From positions 124,001 through 188,000 of the forward strand of contig NZ_SJKB01000004.1 in NCBI RefSeq assembly GCF_004331465.1: DNA of 64,000 bases, given 5' to 3'. Shown in pieces: positions 18,301 through 26,948 of this stretch (position 1 is the first letter of the stretch; every line of letters starts with the position of its first letter). The notes beneath the pieces are model-generated. The model was not told the DNA's origin. It worked only from the letters and a program-made list of their open reading frames with translations, and did not search any database. The position numbers and the translations under genes were made by a program. Origin of the DNA: Kribbella pittospori. Its GTDB lineage: Bacteria > Actinomycetota > Actinomycetes > Propionibacteriales > Kribbellaceae.

Positions 18301-18918
18301 CTGGCGGCGGATCTCGGTGATCAGGTCACCGAGGCGGTGCAGGTTGCCCTCGGTGGCCTCCAGCTTCCGGATCGCCTTTTCCTTGCGCTTGCGGTGCTTC
18401 AGGACACCGGCCGCCTCCTCGACGAACCCGCGCCGGCCTTCCGGGGTGGCGCGCAGGATCGAGTCGAGCTGGCCCTGGCCGACGATGACGTGCATCTCGC
18501 GGCCGATACCGGAGTCGCTGAGCAGTTCCTGAACGTCGAGCAGCCGGCAGTTCTGGCCGTTGATCTGGTAGTCCGACCCGCCGTTGCGGAACATCGTCCG
18601 GGAGATCGTCACCTCGGCGTACTCGATCGGCAACGCGCCGTCGGTGTTGTCGATGGTGAGCACCACTTCGGCGCGGCCCAGCGGGGCGCGGCCGGAGGTG
18701 CCGGCGAAGATGACGTCTTCCATCTTGCCGCCACGCAGCGACTTGGCGCCCTGCTCGCCCATCACCCAGGCGAGAGCGTCGACCACATTGGACTTGCCGG
18801 AACCGTTCGGGCCGACGATGCAGGTGATGCCCGGTTCGAAGTTCATCGTCGTGGCCGACGCGAACGACTTGAAGCCTCGGAGCGTCATGCTCTTCAGGTA
18901 CAAAGCGATGCTCTCCAA
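15343..18918 (-). CDS. smc: Chromosome condensation ATPase SMC
   Basis: A protein of about 1,190 residues with the full SMC plan: N-terminal Walker A GPNGSGKSNVVDAL, a long coiled coil, the hinge at about residues 490-660, a second coiled coil, and a C-terminal ABC signature LSLLSGGERSLVAVAF with Walker B YILDEVEAALDD. SMC dimers with ScpAB extrude and organise chromosomal DNA. The ATG at 18918 gives MESIALYLKSMTLRGFKSFAS; many relatives start at the following YLKS, and a TTG at 18903 would give that start. It is separated from ftsY by cydABDC and other genes. Confidence 0.97.
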   Translation of the reverse strand: MESIALYLKSMTLRGFKSFASATTMNFEPGITCIVGPNGSGKSNVVDALAWVMGEQGAKSLRGGKMEDVIFAGTSGRAPLGRAEVVLTIDNTDGALPIEYAEVTISRTMFRNGGSDYQINGQNCRLLDVQELLSDSGIGREMHVIVGQGQLDSILRATPEGRRGFVEEAAGVLKHRKRKEKAIRKLEATEGNLHRLGDLITEIRRQLKPLGRQAEVARRAVTIQAEVRDGRARLLADDIVQAQSALEAELRDEAALTQRRTETEAKLREARELEAELEDALREDAPALQAAQDTWYQLSGFGEKIKGTARIAADRIRSLNDEAEEPRAGRDPDELELEAARVRETEAQIEAEVEAHSELLAEAVERRQQLESQEAEEERRISALIRAAADRREGLARLTGQVNALKSRASAAESEIGRLASNMREAEARAAKAQHDFTALETQVAGLDAGEKGLDDQYEAAQAVLDEMDERLAKVRAEERDAERERTGLSARKEALELGLNRKDGAGALLAASEQVNGLMGSVAALLSVRSGYETAIAAALGEAADAVAVTHTDAALHAVGHLKQHDLGRAGLLLGDAPSDDYATWPSLPYGASYAVDVVDCPETLRPALRRLLRKVVVVEDVAAARVLVRNLPDVTCTTRGGDVLGAHFAYGGSDAAPSLIEVQSAVDEATEKLTEATARSERLRFELAALEDERSRQKESVEITLARLHESDAAMAAVAEQLAHFGSLAKASRGEAQRMAEAIAAAEEERDKNLSGLAELEERLTDAEQFDDDGDEPDTSERDRLAEAAKGGRAAEMEARLALRTTEERARALSGRADSLERAARQEREARARAIARAARRARQAEAAQAVHLAAGHVLARLETSLQLAASERAAIQAQRADREQALAQSRSATRGLSSDLEQLTNTVHRDALARAEQKMRLEQLYEKSLGELGVEVEALVAEYGPDQLVPPLPKDGDDNTLELEGEPFDRTKVEKRLKQAERALNQLGRINPLALEEFDAMEERHRFLSEQLDDLKKSRRDLMDIVKEVDERVEQVFTQAYRDVEVAFEHVFARLFPGGEGRLVLTDPDDMLATGIDVEARPPGKKVKRLSLLSGGERSLVAVAFLVALFKARPSPFYILDEVEAALDDTNLGRLLELYEELRENSQLLVITHQKRTMEVADALYGVTMRGDGVSSVISQRIREPEAV

Positions 18919-19178
18919 CCCGTGAAAGGACAGACGATACCGAAGGAACCGTCATAACTGCACGTAACGCTGCCGCTACCCGGGGGAAGTAGTTCCGCTT
19001 CGCAGTCTACAAACAGCTGCCGACGTTCCTGCGGAGGCCAGCCGATCAGAATGGCGGGCAAGGGATCTGGGAGCACAACATTCGATGAACAGACAACCGG
19101 CGGGGGCCCGGACGGGGGCCACCGCCGTGGGTAGTGCGGACGGTAGAGATGGAACTCTCGTTGTCGCGGCTCGGGTCC
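18919..19178. other. Intergenic region upstream of smc
   Basis: 260 bases between smc and the coiled-coil protein gene, both on the minus strand. I see no convincing gene; a 60-codon minus-strand frame here has no family features. A GC-rich stretch at about 19096-19124 with GGCGG/CCGCC arms could form a weak hairpin downstream of the coiled-coil gene. The smc promoter should be here but I cannot place it firmly. Confidence 0.5.
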
Positions 19179-19379
19179 TCAGACCGAAGCGGGGGCGCGC
19201 AGAGCCTCGTCGACGGTAAGCAGCCGGCCCTCGTGGACCTGTGCGACGAGGTGGTCGTTCTCTGCCTGCAGACGCATCACGTGCGCCTCCAGATCGGCGA
19301 CACGCCGGTTGAGCAGACGAACCTGCTCAAGCATGCGCGGGTCAGTGCCTCCAAGGTGCCCTAGAAGAGCCTTGGCCAT
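19179..19379 (-). CDS. Small conserved coiled-coil protein
   Basis: A 66-residue protein starting MAKALLGHLGGTDPRMLEQVRLLNRRVADLEAHV, preceded by a strong GGAGGA site at the proper distance. After the MAKALLGH-GG-DPR opening it is one heptad-rich helix (LEQVRLLNRRVADLEAHVMRLQAENDHLV), so probably a small coiled-coil dimer. I believe similar small proteins are common near smc/mutM in actinobacteria, but no function is known to me. A longer frame to 19490 exists but lacks the ribosome site. Confidence 0.7.
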   Translation of the reverse strand: MAKALLGHLGGTDPRMLEQVRLLNRRVADLEAHVMRLQAENDHLVAQVHEGRLLTVDEALRAPASV

Positions 19380-19520
19380 TGTGCTGTCCTCCGGAAGGGT
19401 TCTGGCCGGGTGCGCTCCTGGGGTCAACGACGTGGAGCGCTGAAAATGTGTGCCGTCTTTCAGGGTGACACCGGCGGGGCCGACGGTCAACCTGGGCCAC
19501 GTTTATTAACGATACCTCGC

Positions 19521-20375
19521 TCACCAGCGGACATGGCGAGGGATCGGCTGACATTTCGGGCACCGATACGACGAACGGTTCATGAACGGCTCCCGACGGA
19601 TCGGCCGCCCGTCGCGCGGACACGGCGAACCCTCTTGTCCGTAGACGTTCAGGCCACGCTCGAAGTACCCCGATTCCCCGTTCACGTTGACATACAGGGC
19701 ATCGAAGCTGGTCCCGCCGACATCCAGCGCCTCGGCCATCACCTCATGGGCGTGACGTAGGATCTCCCTTGTTTGTAAGGGTTTCAGCGTTTCCGTCGCC
19801 CGGGCGTAGTGCATTCTTGACCGCCACAACGCTTCATCTGCGTAGATATTGCCCACTCCGCTGATGACGGTCTGGTCCAGCAAGGCCCGTTTGAGCCCGG
19901 TCTTGCGGCGCCGCACCGCGGCCACGAAGGCGTCCGGATCGAACAGAGGATCGAACGGGTCGCGGGCGATGTGCGCGATGTCCGGCGGCAGTTCCGCACC
20001 ACCCTCGGAATAGGACAGACCACCGAACATCCGCTGGTCCACAAACCGGACCTCTCCGCCGTCGTCGGCGAACCGGAACCGGACCCGCAGATGGGGCTCG
20101 TCGGGCGCGCCGACCGGCTGGACCCGGAACTGCCCGCTCATCCCGAGATGGGTCAGTACGGCGTCCCCGGACTCCAGCGGCAGCCACAGGTACTTCCCGC
20201 GCCGAGCCGGCTCGGTGAACACCTGCCCCTTCAGCCGCGCGACGAAATCGTCCGGCCCGGCGGCATGACGCCGTACCGGGCGGGGATGCAGGACCTCGAC
20301 CGCGTCGATGGTCCGGCCGGTGGTGAACTCCGCCAGACCCCGGCGTACGACCTCTACCTCAGGAAGCTCAGGCAC
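19521..20375 (-). CDS. mutM: Formamidopyrimidine-DNA glycosylase (Fpg/MutM)
   Basis: A 284-residue base-excision repair glycosylase/AP lyase for 8-oxoguanine and formamidopyrimidines. Catalytic residues are in PELPEVE at the N-terminus; the central helix-two-turn-helix region includes [16 protein letters not shown]. The C-terminal zinc finger reads CPRDG...YRCPKCQ: three of the four expected cysteines are present and the second is Asp, an unusual variant. The gene abuts rnc with no gap between stop and start, as in other actinobacterial rnc-mutM-smc clusters. Confidence 0.95.
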   Translation of the reverse strand: MPELPEVEVVRRGLAEFTTGRTIDAVEVLHPRPVRRHAAGPDDFVARLKGQVFTEPARRGKYLWLPLESGDAVLTHLGMSGQFRVQPVGAPDEPHLRVRFRFADDGGEVRFVDQRMFGGLSYSEGGAELPPDIAHIARDPFDPLFDPDAFVAAVRRRKTGLKRALLDQTVISGVGNIYADEALWRSRMHYARATETLKPLQTREILRHAHEVMAEALDVGGTSFDALYVNVNGESGYFERGLNVYGQEGSPCPRDGRPIRREPFMNRSSYRCPKCQPIPRHVRW

Positions 20376-21107
20376 CTAGGGCTGCTGGGATGGATCTGTG
20401 CTGTCGGGGTGGGCGGCCCGGAGCGCCTTCCAGGCGGTCTCCGCGGCCTGCTGCTCGGCTTCCTTCTTGCTCCGGCCGATGCCGTGACCGTACGTGTCCG
20501 AACCGATCCGGACCCGCGCCTCGAACGTCTTGGCGTGGTCCGGGCCGGACTCGGCGATCACGTACTCCGGCACGCCGACGCCCAGCTGCGCGACCAGTTC
20601 CTGCAGCGAGGTCTTCCAGTCCAGGCCGGCGCCGAGCCGGGCCGAGGACTCCATCAGGTCGTCGAACAGCCTGTGCACGACCCGGCCGGCGGTCTCGAAG
20701 CCACGGTCCAGGTAAACCGCACCGATCAGCGCTTCGACACAGTCGGCCAGGATCGACGACTTGTCCCGGCCTCCGGTCGCTTCCTCGCCGCGGCCGAGCC
20801 GCAGGTACTTGCCCAGCTTGAGGTCGCGGGCGACACCCGCGAGCGCGCGCATGTTCACCACCGCGGCGCGCAGCTTGGCCAGCCTGCCCTCGGACAGGTC
20901 CGGGTGATTGCGGAACAGCGACTCCGTGACGATGACGCCGAGCACGGAGTCCCCGAGGAACTCCAGCCGCTCGTTCGTCGGCAGCCCACCGTTCTCGTAC
21001 GCGAACGAGCGGTGGGTGAAGGCGTGCTCCAGTAGTTCGTCAGCCAGCGATACGCCGAGCCGCTGGTTCAGCTCGGCGTAGAGCCCCGTCTCGTTGACCG
21101 AATTCAC
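20376..21107 (-). CDS. rnc: Ribonuclease III
   Basis: A 243-residue endoribonuclease that cuts double-stranded RNA and matures rRNA precursors. The catalytic motif [12 protein letters not shown] is near residues 46-57, the second acidic site [13 protein letters not shown] follows, and the C-terminal double-stranded RNA binding domain spans about residues 165-235 ([19 protein letters not shown]). It lies between rpmF and mutM in one minus-strand run. Confidence 0.97.
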   Translation of the reverse strand: MNSVNETGLYAELNQRLGVSLADELLEHAFTHRSFAYENGGLPTNERLEFLGDSVLGVIVTESLFRNHPDLSEGRLAKLRAAVVNMRALAGVARDLKLGKYLRLGRGEEATGGRDKSSILADCVEALIGAVYLDRGFETAGRVVHRLFDDLMESSARLGAGLDWKTSLQELVAQLGVGVPEYVIAESGPDHAKTFEARVRIGSDTYGHGIGRSKKEAEQQAAETAWKALRAAHPDSTDPSQQP

Positions 21108-21122
21108 TGGGTGAGGTGTCGC

Positions 21123-21314
21123 TTAGCTCTCGACGACCTGGCGGCGCTCGCCCTTGGCGCCGTACTGGCCGCAGGTGGGGCAAACGGTGTGCTGCAGGTG
21201 CTTCGCGCGGCAGGCGGGGTTCACGCAGGTGACCAGCGACGGGGCAGTGGTCTTCCACTGGGCCCGGCGGTTGCGGGTGTTGCTGCGCGACATCTTCCGC
21301 TTCGGAACGGCCAC
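21123..21314 (-). CDS. rpmF: Ribosomal protein bL32
   Basis: A 63-residue large-subunit protein, MAVPKRKMSRSNTRNRRAQWK. It carries the zinc-binding set CVNPAC and CPTCG, so it is the cysteine-containing form. It sits directly upstream of rnc and downstream of the DUF177 gene, the usual DUF177-rpmF pairing. Confidence 0.97.
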   Translation of the reverse strand: MAVPKRKMSRSNTRNRRAQWKTTAPSLVTCVNPACRAKHLQHTVCPTCGQYGAKGERRQVVES

Positions 21315-21381
21315 GGTTATGACTCCTCGGTTCGGCCGGGGGTTTGTGGACCCGGCCGGCTGGCTGACGTGTATTCGGTCT

Positions 21382-21951
21382 TCAGTTGTCTTGCTGGTCG
21401 TTCTGGAGCAGTCCGCCGAGGGCCGCCCAGCGTGGGTCGGTCCCGTCCTCGTGCTTGTGGCCGGGCTCGTCCGCCAGGCGTACCCCGCACTCGGGGCACA
21501 GACCCGGACAGTCGTCCGTACACAAGGGCTGGAACGGCAGCGCGAGCACCACCTGGTCCCTCAGCACCGGCTCGAGGTCGATCAGATCGCCCTCCATCCG
21601 GCTGGCCTCGTCGGGTTCGGCTTCGCTTTCCGGGTAGACGTACAGCTCCTGGACGTCAGCGAGGAACTCGTCCTCGATATCGACCAGGCACCGCGCGCAC
21701 TCCCCGACCAGTCGGCCACGGGCCGTCCCGGTGACGAGGACCCCTTCGACGACCGATTCCAGCCGTAGATCGAACTGGATCGGATCGCCCTCGGGGACGC
21801 CGATCACGTCGATTCCGAGATCCGCCGGAGCCGGTGCCGTGAAGGTGACCTCGCGCTGGGACCCGGCGCGGCGCGTCAGCTCGTGCGTGTCGATCACGAG
21901 TGGGGACCGCGGGTCCAAGACGCTCAGGACGTTCCTCTCAGGCGTGGGCAA
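21382..21951 (-). CDS. DUF177 (YceD) protein
   Basis: A 189-residue YceD-family protein. The conserved GECARCLVDIEDEF motif is at about residues 75-88, and it ends in a cysteine cluster CPGLCPECGVRLADEPGHKHEDGTDPRWAAL. YceD proteins are co-transcribed with rpmF, and their absence is linked to 23S rRNA processing defects. It follows the usual order DUF177-rpmF-rnc-mutM. Confidence 0.93.
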   Translation of the reverse strand: MPTPERNVLSVLDPRSPLVIDTHELTRRAGSQREVTFTAPAPADLGIDVIGVPEGDPIQFDLRLESVVEGVLVTGTARGRLVGECARCLVDIEDEFLADVQELYVYPESEAEPDEASRMEGDLIDLEPVLRDQVVLALPFQPLCTDDCPGLCPECGVRLADEPGHKHEDGTDPRWAALGGLLQNDQQDN

Positions 21952-22027
21952 GGCAAAATCTCGGTCTCGTCGAGACCGGTTGTCTAGATTACCAACTCCG
22001 CGGCCAGTCGCCCAATTCGGGGTACAT

Positions 22028-22498
22028 CTAGAGTTTTTCCAGTAACCGGGAGTGAACAGCCGGTGTGACGAAGGAGCTCACGTCGCCGCCGAGGCGGGCG
22101 ATCTCCTTGACCCAGCTGGAGGAGATGAAAGCGTTCTCCGCCCGGGTCGGCAGGAACACCGTGTCGACCCCGGTCATCGCGCGGTTGAGCTGGGCCATCT
22201 GCAACTCGTAGTCGTAGTCGGCCGCCGACCGCAGGCCCTTCACGATCACGCCGGCGCCCTCGGCCCGGCAGTAGTCGACCAGCAGCCCCTCGAAGGTCCC
22301 GATCCGCACGTTGCCGAACGGCGCGGCGAGCTCGGTCAGCATCTCCACCCGCTCGTCGGGGCTGAACAGCCGGTGCTTGGACTGGTTCACCCCGGCCGCG
22401 ACGATCACCTCGTCGAAGGCGGCGGCCGCCCGGGTGACGATGTCCAGATGCCCGACCGTCGGCGGGTCGAAGGTGCCGGGGAAGACCGCCCTACTCAT
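22028..22498 (-). CDS. coaD: Phosphopantetheine adenylyltransferase
   Basis: A 156-residue nucleotidyltransferase for the penultimate step of coenzyme A synthesis (4'-phosphopantetheine + ATP to dephospho-CoA). The nucleotide motif TFDPPTVGHLD is at residues 8-18, and ISSSWVKEIARLGGDVS matches the ISSTxxR-type substrate motif. Its start overlaps the end of rsmD by eight bases, as in many bacteria. Confidence 0.97.
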   Translation of the reverse strand: MSRAVFPGTFDPPTVGHLDIVTRAAAAFDEVIVAAGVNQSKHRLFSPDERVEMLTELAAPFGNVRIGTFEGLLVDYCRAEGAGVIVKGLRSAADYDYELQMAQLNRAMTGVDTVFLPTRAENAFISSSWVKEIARLGGDVSSFVTPAVHSRLLEKL

Positions 22499-23051
22499 GG
22501 CGGTGACCGTACCAAAGCCGGGCCTCGCCGTACTTGCGGTCCCGCAGCGCGGCGAACCCCTCCGGCCACTCCCACGGCTCCCGCTTGCCCCGCTCGACCA
22601 CGACGACCGCGTCGTCGGCCAGCCAGCCGTTCGCGGCCAGGCCGGTCAGCACGTCCTGCAACTCCTCCGTCTCCAGCTTGTACGGCGGATCCGCGAACAC
22701 CAGATCGAAGACCGCGGGGCTCTCCCCCGCCGTGACCTTCTCCACCGGGCGTGTCAGCACGGTCGCGCCCGGCAAGCCCACGACCTTGATGTTGGCCGCG
22801 ATCACCTCGGCCGCCCTCCGATCCGACTCCACCAGGACCGCGCGCGCCGCTCCCCGGGACAGCGCCTCGAGTCCGATCGCGCCGGATCCGGCGTACAGGT
22901 CGAGCACCGCGAGCCCGTGCAGGCTGCCGAACTCGGACTCCAGCGACGAGAACAGCGCCTCCCGAACCCGATCCGCGGTCGGCCGCGTCCCGCTCCCCGG
23001 CGGTACGGCGATCCGCCGACCACCCGCCGCTCCCCCGACGATCCGGCTCAC
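22491..23051 (-). CDS. rsmD: 16S rRNA (guanine-966 N2) methyltransferase RsmD
   Basis: A 186-residue SAM-dependent methyltransferase. The opening [36 protein letters not shown] is diagnostic; the SAM motif is [19 protein letters not shown] and the catalytic motif DPPYKL. It overlaps recG upstream by four bases (ATGA) and coaD downstream by eight. Confidence 0.96.
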   Translation of the reverse strand: [186 protein letters not shown]

Positions 23052-25297
23052 GTCTTCTCCAGATACTCGGTCGTCTCCGACTCCAGCGCGCTCCGCACGA
23101 ACGACCGGAGCGCCGGGTACTCGGCCAGCTCGGCGTCGACCGAGACGATCGTCTTCGCCACGTGCCGGGCGGCGAAGATGATGTCCTCGTCCCGCAGCAC
23201 GCTCAGCAGCTTCAGACTGCTCCGCCGACCCGACTGTGCGACTCCCAGCACATCACCCTCACGGCGGGTCTCGAGGTCGATCCGCGACAGCTCGAACCCG
23301 TCCGTCGTCGATGCGACCGCGTCCAAGCGCCCGTACGACTTCGAGCCCGCCCACAGGTCCGTCACCAGCAGGCACAGCCCCGGCACCCGGCCCCGGCCGA
23401 CCCGGCCACGTAGCTGGTGCAGCTGCGAGATGCCGAACCGGTCGGCGTCCATGATCACCATCGTCGACGCGTTCGGTACGTCGACGCCGACCTCGATCAC
23501 CGTGGTCGCGATCAGTACGTCGACCTCACCGGCCGCGAACCGCGACATCACCGCGTCCTTCTCTTCGGCCGGCAGCCGGCCGTGCAGAATCTCCACCCGC
23601 AGGTCGTGCAGGATCTCGGCCAGCGCCTCGGCCACCTGCATGACCGAGATCGGCGGCCGGGCCTGCTGCTTCTTCCCGCCGGCCTTCTCCTCCTCGCCCG
23701 CGACGAACTCGCCTTCCTCGTCGGCCGCGTTCTTCACGTCGTCACCGATCCGCGGGCACACGACGTACGCCTGATGGCCCTTGCCGACCTCCTCGCGGAC
23801 GCGCGCCCAGGCGCGCTGCAGCCAGTCCGGCTTCTCCTTCGCCGGGACCACGGACGACTGGATCGGCGAGCGTCCGGCCGGGAGCTCGGTCAGCGTCGAG
23901 ACGGACAGGTCGCCGAACACCGTCATCGCCACGGTCCGCGGGATCGGCGTCGCCGTCATGACCAGCACGTGCGGAGTGTTCTCGCCGGACTTCTGACTCA
24001 GTGCCGCCCGTTGCTCGACCCCGAACCGGTGCTGCTCGTCGACCACCACGAGCCCGAGATCCGCGAACTGCACCTTGTCCTCGAGCAGCGCGTGCGTCCC
24101 GACCACGATCCCGGCGGCGCCGCTGGCCGCGTCGAGCATCGCCGTACGTCGGGCTGCCGCGCCCAGGGAGCCGGTCAGCAACCCGACCCGGGTGGCCCGC
24201 TCCGCGCCGCCGAGCATGCCCTCCTCGGCCAGATCGCCGAGCATCTTGGTCAGCGTCTTGTGGTGCTGGGTGGCGAGCACCTCGGTCGGGGCCAGCAGCA
24301 CGGCCTGACCGCCAGAGTCGACCACCGACAGCATCGCCCGCAGCGCGACCACGGTCTTGCCGGAACCCACCTCGCCCTGCAGCAGACGGTGCATCGGGTG
24401 CGGCCGGGCCAGGTCGGCGAAGATCTCCTCGCCCACCTCCGCCTGACCGGCGGTGAGCTCGAACGGCAGCCGCTGGTCGAACTCGTCCAGCATCCCGCCC
24501 TCGGTCCGCGGCCGCGGGATCGCGTTCAGCGCGTCGGTGACGGCCCGGCGCTGGGCCAGGATCGTTTGCATCACCAGGGCTTCCTCGAACCGGAACCGGT
24601 GCTGCGCGTCGCGGATGTCCTTCTCGGTGTCCGGCAGATGCACCTTCTGCAAGGCCTCGCGCAGACTGAGCAGCTTCTCGTTGCGCAGGATCAGCTCCGG
24701 GATCGGGTCGTCGAGACCCTCGTCCAGGCTGTCCAGGACGATCTTCACGCTCCGCTCGATCGTTGCGGTCGGCAACTTCGCGGTGGCCGGGTAGAGCGGC
24801 CGGAACGGCCTCGCCCGGCGTTCGATCTCGGCCTCGGACAGGTCCTCGTCGTCGAGGATCTCAGTGCCCGGGCTCTTCAGCTGCATGATGTCGCGGAACA
24901 TCGTCACCTCGCCCCAGAACAGGGCGGCCGTCCCCGGCGTCAGCTTGGTCGCGAGCCAGGGCTGGTTGAAGAACGCCAGCTCCAGGTCGCGCCGGCCGTC
25001 GGTGACGACGACCTTGGTCAGGGTCTTGCGCCGGGCCCACTTCTGTACGTCGGTGAGCGGGATCTCGGCCTTGGTGTCCAGCGACCGCACGGTGACCTTC
25101 TTGACCCGGCCGTTCACGGTCGCCTGGTCGCCCACCTCGAGCTCGTCGAAGGGGGTCAGCTCCCCCTTCTTCAGGTACCGGCGCGGGTAGTGCCGCAGCA
25201 GGTCGCCGACGGTCTCGATGGCGAGCACGTCAGCGAAGATCTTCGCCGTCCTGGCACCGAGGAAGTCGCGGACCTTCCTGTCCATGTCAGTCTTCAT
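23048..25297 (-). CDS. recG: ATP-dependent DNA helicase RecG
   Basis: A 749-residue superfamily 2 helicase that regresses stalled replication forks and processes Holliday junctions. An N-terminal wedge/OB domain (LLRHYPRRYLKKGEL...DQATVNGRVKKVTVR) precedes the helicase core with Walker A GEVGSGKTVVAL, DEQH box VVDEQHRFGVEQR, and motifs VMTATPIPRT and QLRGRVGRG. The ATG at 25297 overlaps the stop of the DAK-type gene (ATGA). An acidic/lysine-rich insert near residues 520-550 (DEEGEFVAGEEEKAGGKKQ) is longer than in many relatives. Confidence 0.96.
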   Translation of the reverse strand: MKTDMDRKVRDFLGARTAKIFADVLAIETVGDLLRHYPRRYLKKGELTPFDELEVGDQATVNGRVKKVTVRSLDTKAEIPLTDVQKWARRKTLTKVVVTDGRRDLELAFFNQPWLATKLTPGTAALFWGEVTMFRDIMQLKSPGTEILDDEDLSEAEIERRARPFRPLYPATAKLPTATIERSVKIVLDSLDEGLDDPIPELILRNEKLLSLREALQKVHLPDTEKDIRDAQHRFRFEEALVMQTILAQRRAVTDALNAIPRPRTEGGMLDEFDQRLPFELTAGQAEVGEEIFADLARPHPMHRLLQGEVGSGKTVVALRAMLSVVDSGGQAVLLAPTEVLATQHHKTLTKMLGDLAEEGMLGGAERATRVGLLTGSLGAAARRTAMLDAASGAAGIVVGTHALLEDKVQFADLGLVVVDEQHRFGVEQRAALSQKSGENTPHVLVMTATPIPRTVAMTVFGDLSVSTLTELPAGRSPIQSSVVPAKEKPDWLQRAWARVREEVGKGHQAYVVCPRIGDDVKNAADEEGEFVAGEEEKAGGKKQQARPPISVMQVAEALAEILHDLRVEILHGRLPAEEKDAVMSRFAAGEVDVLIATTVIEVGVDVPNASTMVIMDADRFGISQLHQLRGRVGRGRVPGLCLLVTDLWAGSKSYGRLDAVASTTDGFELSRIDLETRREGDVLGVAQSGRRSSLKLLSVLRDEDIIFAARHVAKTIVSVDAELAEYPALRSFVRSALESETTEYLEKT

Positions 25298-26913
25298 TCC
25301 ACCCCGATCAGCAGCGGGTACCTGTCCTGCCCTCCGTCGTACACCACGACGTCGACATCTTTGCGGTTCCGCCGCACGTGCCGCTCCACAGCCGCCGCCA
25401 GAGCGGGGTCCGCGTCCCGGCCGGTGACGATGGTGAGCAGCTCGCCACCACCGCCGAGCAGCCGGTCGACCACGCCGAACGCCGCCTCCTCCAGATCCTC
25501 CGTGATCAGCGCGAAATCGCCGTCGACCACGCCCAGCGCGTCGCCGACCCGGCACATGCCGGCCATCGTCCACGCGTCCTTCACCGCGATCGTGACGGCG
25601 CCGTGGCGGGTCTGCCCGGCCGCCGCCGAGAGGTGTACGACGTCGTCGTCGAAGCTGCGCTCGGGGTCGTGCACGGCGATCGCCGCCAGCCCCTGGACCT
25701 GGGCCCGGGTCGGAATCACGGCCACTCGGATCCCGTCCTGGCGGGCCGCGGTCGCGGCGGCCTCGGCGACCGCGAGCGAGTCGCTGTCGTTGGGCAGCAG
25801 CACGATCTCGGGCGCCTTCGACTTCTCCATCGCCCGCAGCAGTTCCCCGGTCGAGCACCGCCGCCCTGGGCCGCCAACGATGACCTGTGCTCCGGCTTCT
25901 TGGAACAGGTCTGCGAGCCCTTCACCGGCGACGACGGCGATCACCGCGCGGCCCGGGGGCGGCTCGTGGTGGGTCTGGTCGGCGAAGTGCGTGACCCGGA
26001 TCCGGTGCGGCCGGCCGATGTCGATGCCGTGCTCGATCGCGGCGCCCACGTCGTCGGTGTGGACGTGCACATTCCACAGCCCGTCGCCACCGACCACGAC
26101 GACCGAGTCGCCGAGACCGGCCAGAACCTGGCGGAAGTCGGCGACCTTGTCGTCCGGCGCGTCCAGCAGGTACATCACCTCGTACGCCGGTCCGTCCTGA
26201 CTCTCGCCGTTCTCGCCCTGAGGCTCGACCCGCGCCGGTACGTCGACGCGCACGATCTGCCCGGTGAGCACCGACTCCATCGCGCCCAGGATCACGACCA
26301 GGCCCGCTCCCCCGGCATCCACGACACCTGCGCGCCGCAGTACGTCGAGCTGCTCGGTCGTCTTGGTGAGCGCCTGCCGGGCGGATGCGACGGCGGCCAG
26401 GCACACGTCCGCCAGGCTCTTCCCGTCGTTCGCAGCCGTGGTCGCGCCGGTCGCCGCTGCCCGGGCGACGGTCAGCATGGTCCCTTCGACGGGTTGCGCC
26501 ACTGCGCCGTACGCGGCATCGGCGGCGTACTTCAGTGCGTCCGCGAACGCGGCCGGCTCGCTCATCCGGGGGTCGGCGAGCACGGCCTGGACATCGGTGG
26601 CCTGGTCACGCGGGAGGTTCTCGGCGAGGCGGAGGCCGCAGGCGCGGATCAGCTGGGAAGTGATGACGCCGGAGTTGCCGCGAGCGCCGAGCAACGCGCC
26701 GCGGCCGAACGCCTGGATGGCTTCGGCGAAGGTCAGCTCGCCCGCGGGCAGCGCGTCGCAGGCGGCCTCCCAGGTCAGGTAGAGGTTCGTACCCGTGTCG
26801 CCGTCAGGCACCGGGTACACGTTCAGCTCGTCGATCTCGGTCCGCGCACGGCCCAACTCGACCAACGCCGTCCGAGCCCAGGCCCGCAACACCTCGACCG
26901 TCAATTCCTCCAC
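25294..26913 (-). CDS. DAK2-domain / FakA-like kinase family protein
   Basis: A protein of about 539 residues. The N-terminal Dak-phosphatase-like domain carries ELNVYPVPDGDTGTNLYLT, ALLGARGNSGVITSQLIRA and DAGGAGLVVILGAMES, the ATP-binding marks shared by dihydroxyacetone kinases and the fatty acid kinase FakA. A FakA-type C-terminal half follows. In actinobacteria this gene regularly sits beside recG and rpmB; its substrate there is not established. I prefer the GTG at 26913 because a TAnnnT box lies seven bases upstream; an ATG at 26943 is the alternative. Confidence 0.88.
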   Translation of the reverse strand: MEELTVEVLRAWARTALVELGRARTEIDELNVYPVPDGDTGTNLYLTWEAACDALPAGELTFAEAIQAFGRGALLGARGNSGVITSQLIRACGLRLAENLPRDQATDVQAVLADPRMSEPAAFADALKYAADAAYGAVAQPVEGTMLTVARAAATGATTAANDGKSLADVCLAAVASARQALTKTTEQLDVLRRAGVVDAGGAGLVVILGAMESVLTGQIVRVDVPARVEPQGENGESQDGPAYEVMYLLDAPDDKVADFRQVLAGLGDSVVVVGGDGLWNVHVHTDDVGAAIEHGIDIGRPHRIRVTHFADQTHHEPPPGRAVIAVVAGEGLADLFQEAGAQVIVGGPGRRCSTGELLRAMEKSKAPEIVLLPNDSDSLAVAEAAATAARQDGIRVAVIPTRAQVQGLAAIAVHDPERSFDDDVVHLSAAAGQTRHGAVTIAVKDAWTMAGMCRVGDALGVVDGDFALITEDLEEAAFGVVDRLLGGGGELLTIVTGRDADPALAAAVERHVRRNRKDVDVVVYDGGQDRYPLLIGVE

Positions 26914-26918
26914 GCCCG

Positions 26919-26943
26919 GAAGGCTAACCAATCCGCTTACCAT
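26919..26943. promoter_or_regulatory. Divergent leaderless promoter region (DAK-type gene / methyltransferase)
   Basis: On the minus strand TAGCCT ends seven bases before the GTG at 26913. On the plus strand TACCAT (26938-26943) ends five bases before the GTG at 26949. Both match the TAnnnT -10 pattern at the distance expected for leaderless transcripts, and neither gene has a clear ribosome binding site. Inferred from spacing only. Confidence 0.5.
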
Positions 26944-26948
26944 GTGCT

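Noticed and set aside
17221..18957. A 578-codon plus-strand frame opposite smc
   Set aside because: Antisense to the SMC coiled coil; low-complexity Leu/Gln/Arg composition and no recognisable domain.
18894..19076. A 60-codon minus-strand frame between smc and the coiled-coil gene, as a possible acylphosphatase
   Set aside because: The translation has no acylphosphatase motif and no ribosome site; acylphosphatase genes in this position in other genomes are longer.
23417..26200. A very long open frame (over 900 codons) on the plus strand opposite recG and the DAK-type gene
   Set aside because: It is an antisense shadow of high-GC coding sequence; the translation is rich in Arg/Gln/His/Pro with no family motifs, while recG and the DAK gene are unmistakable on the other strand.
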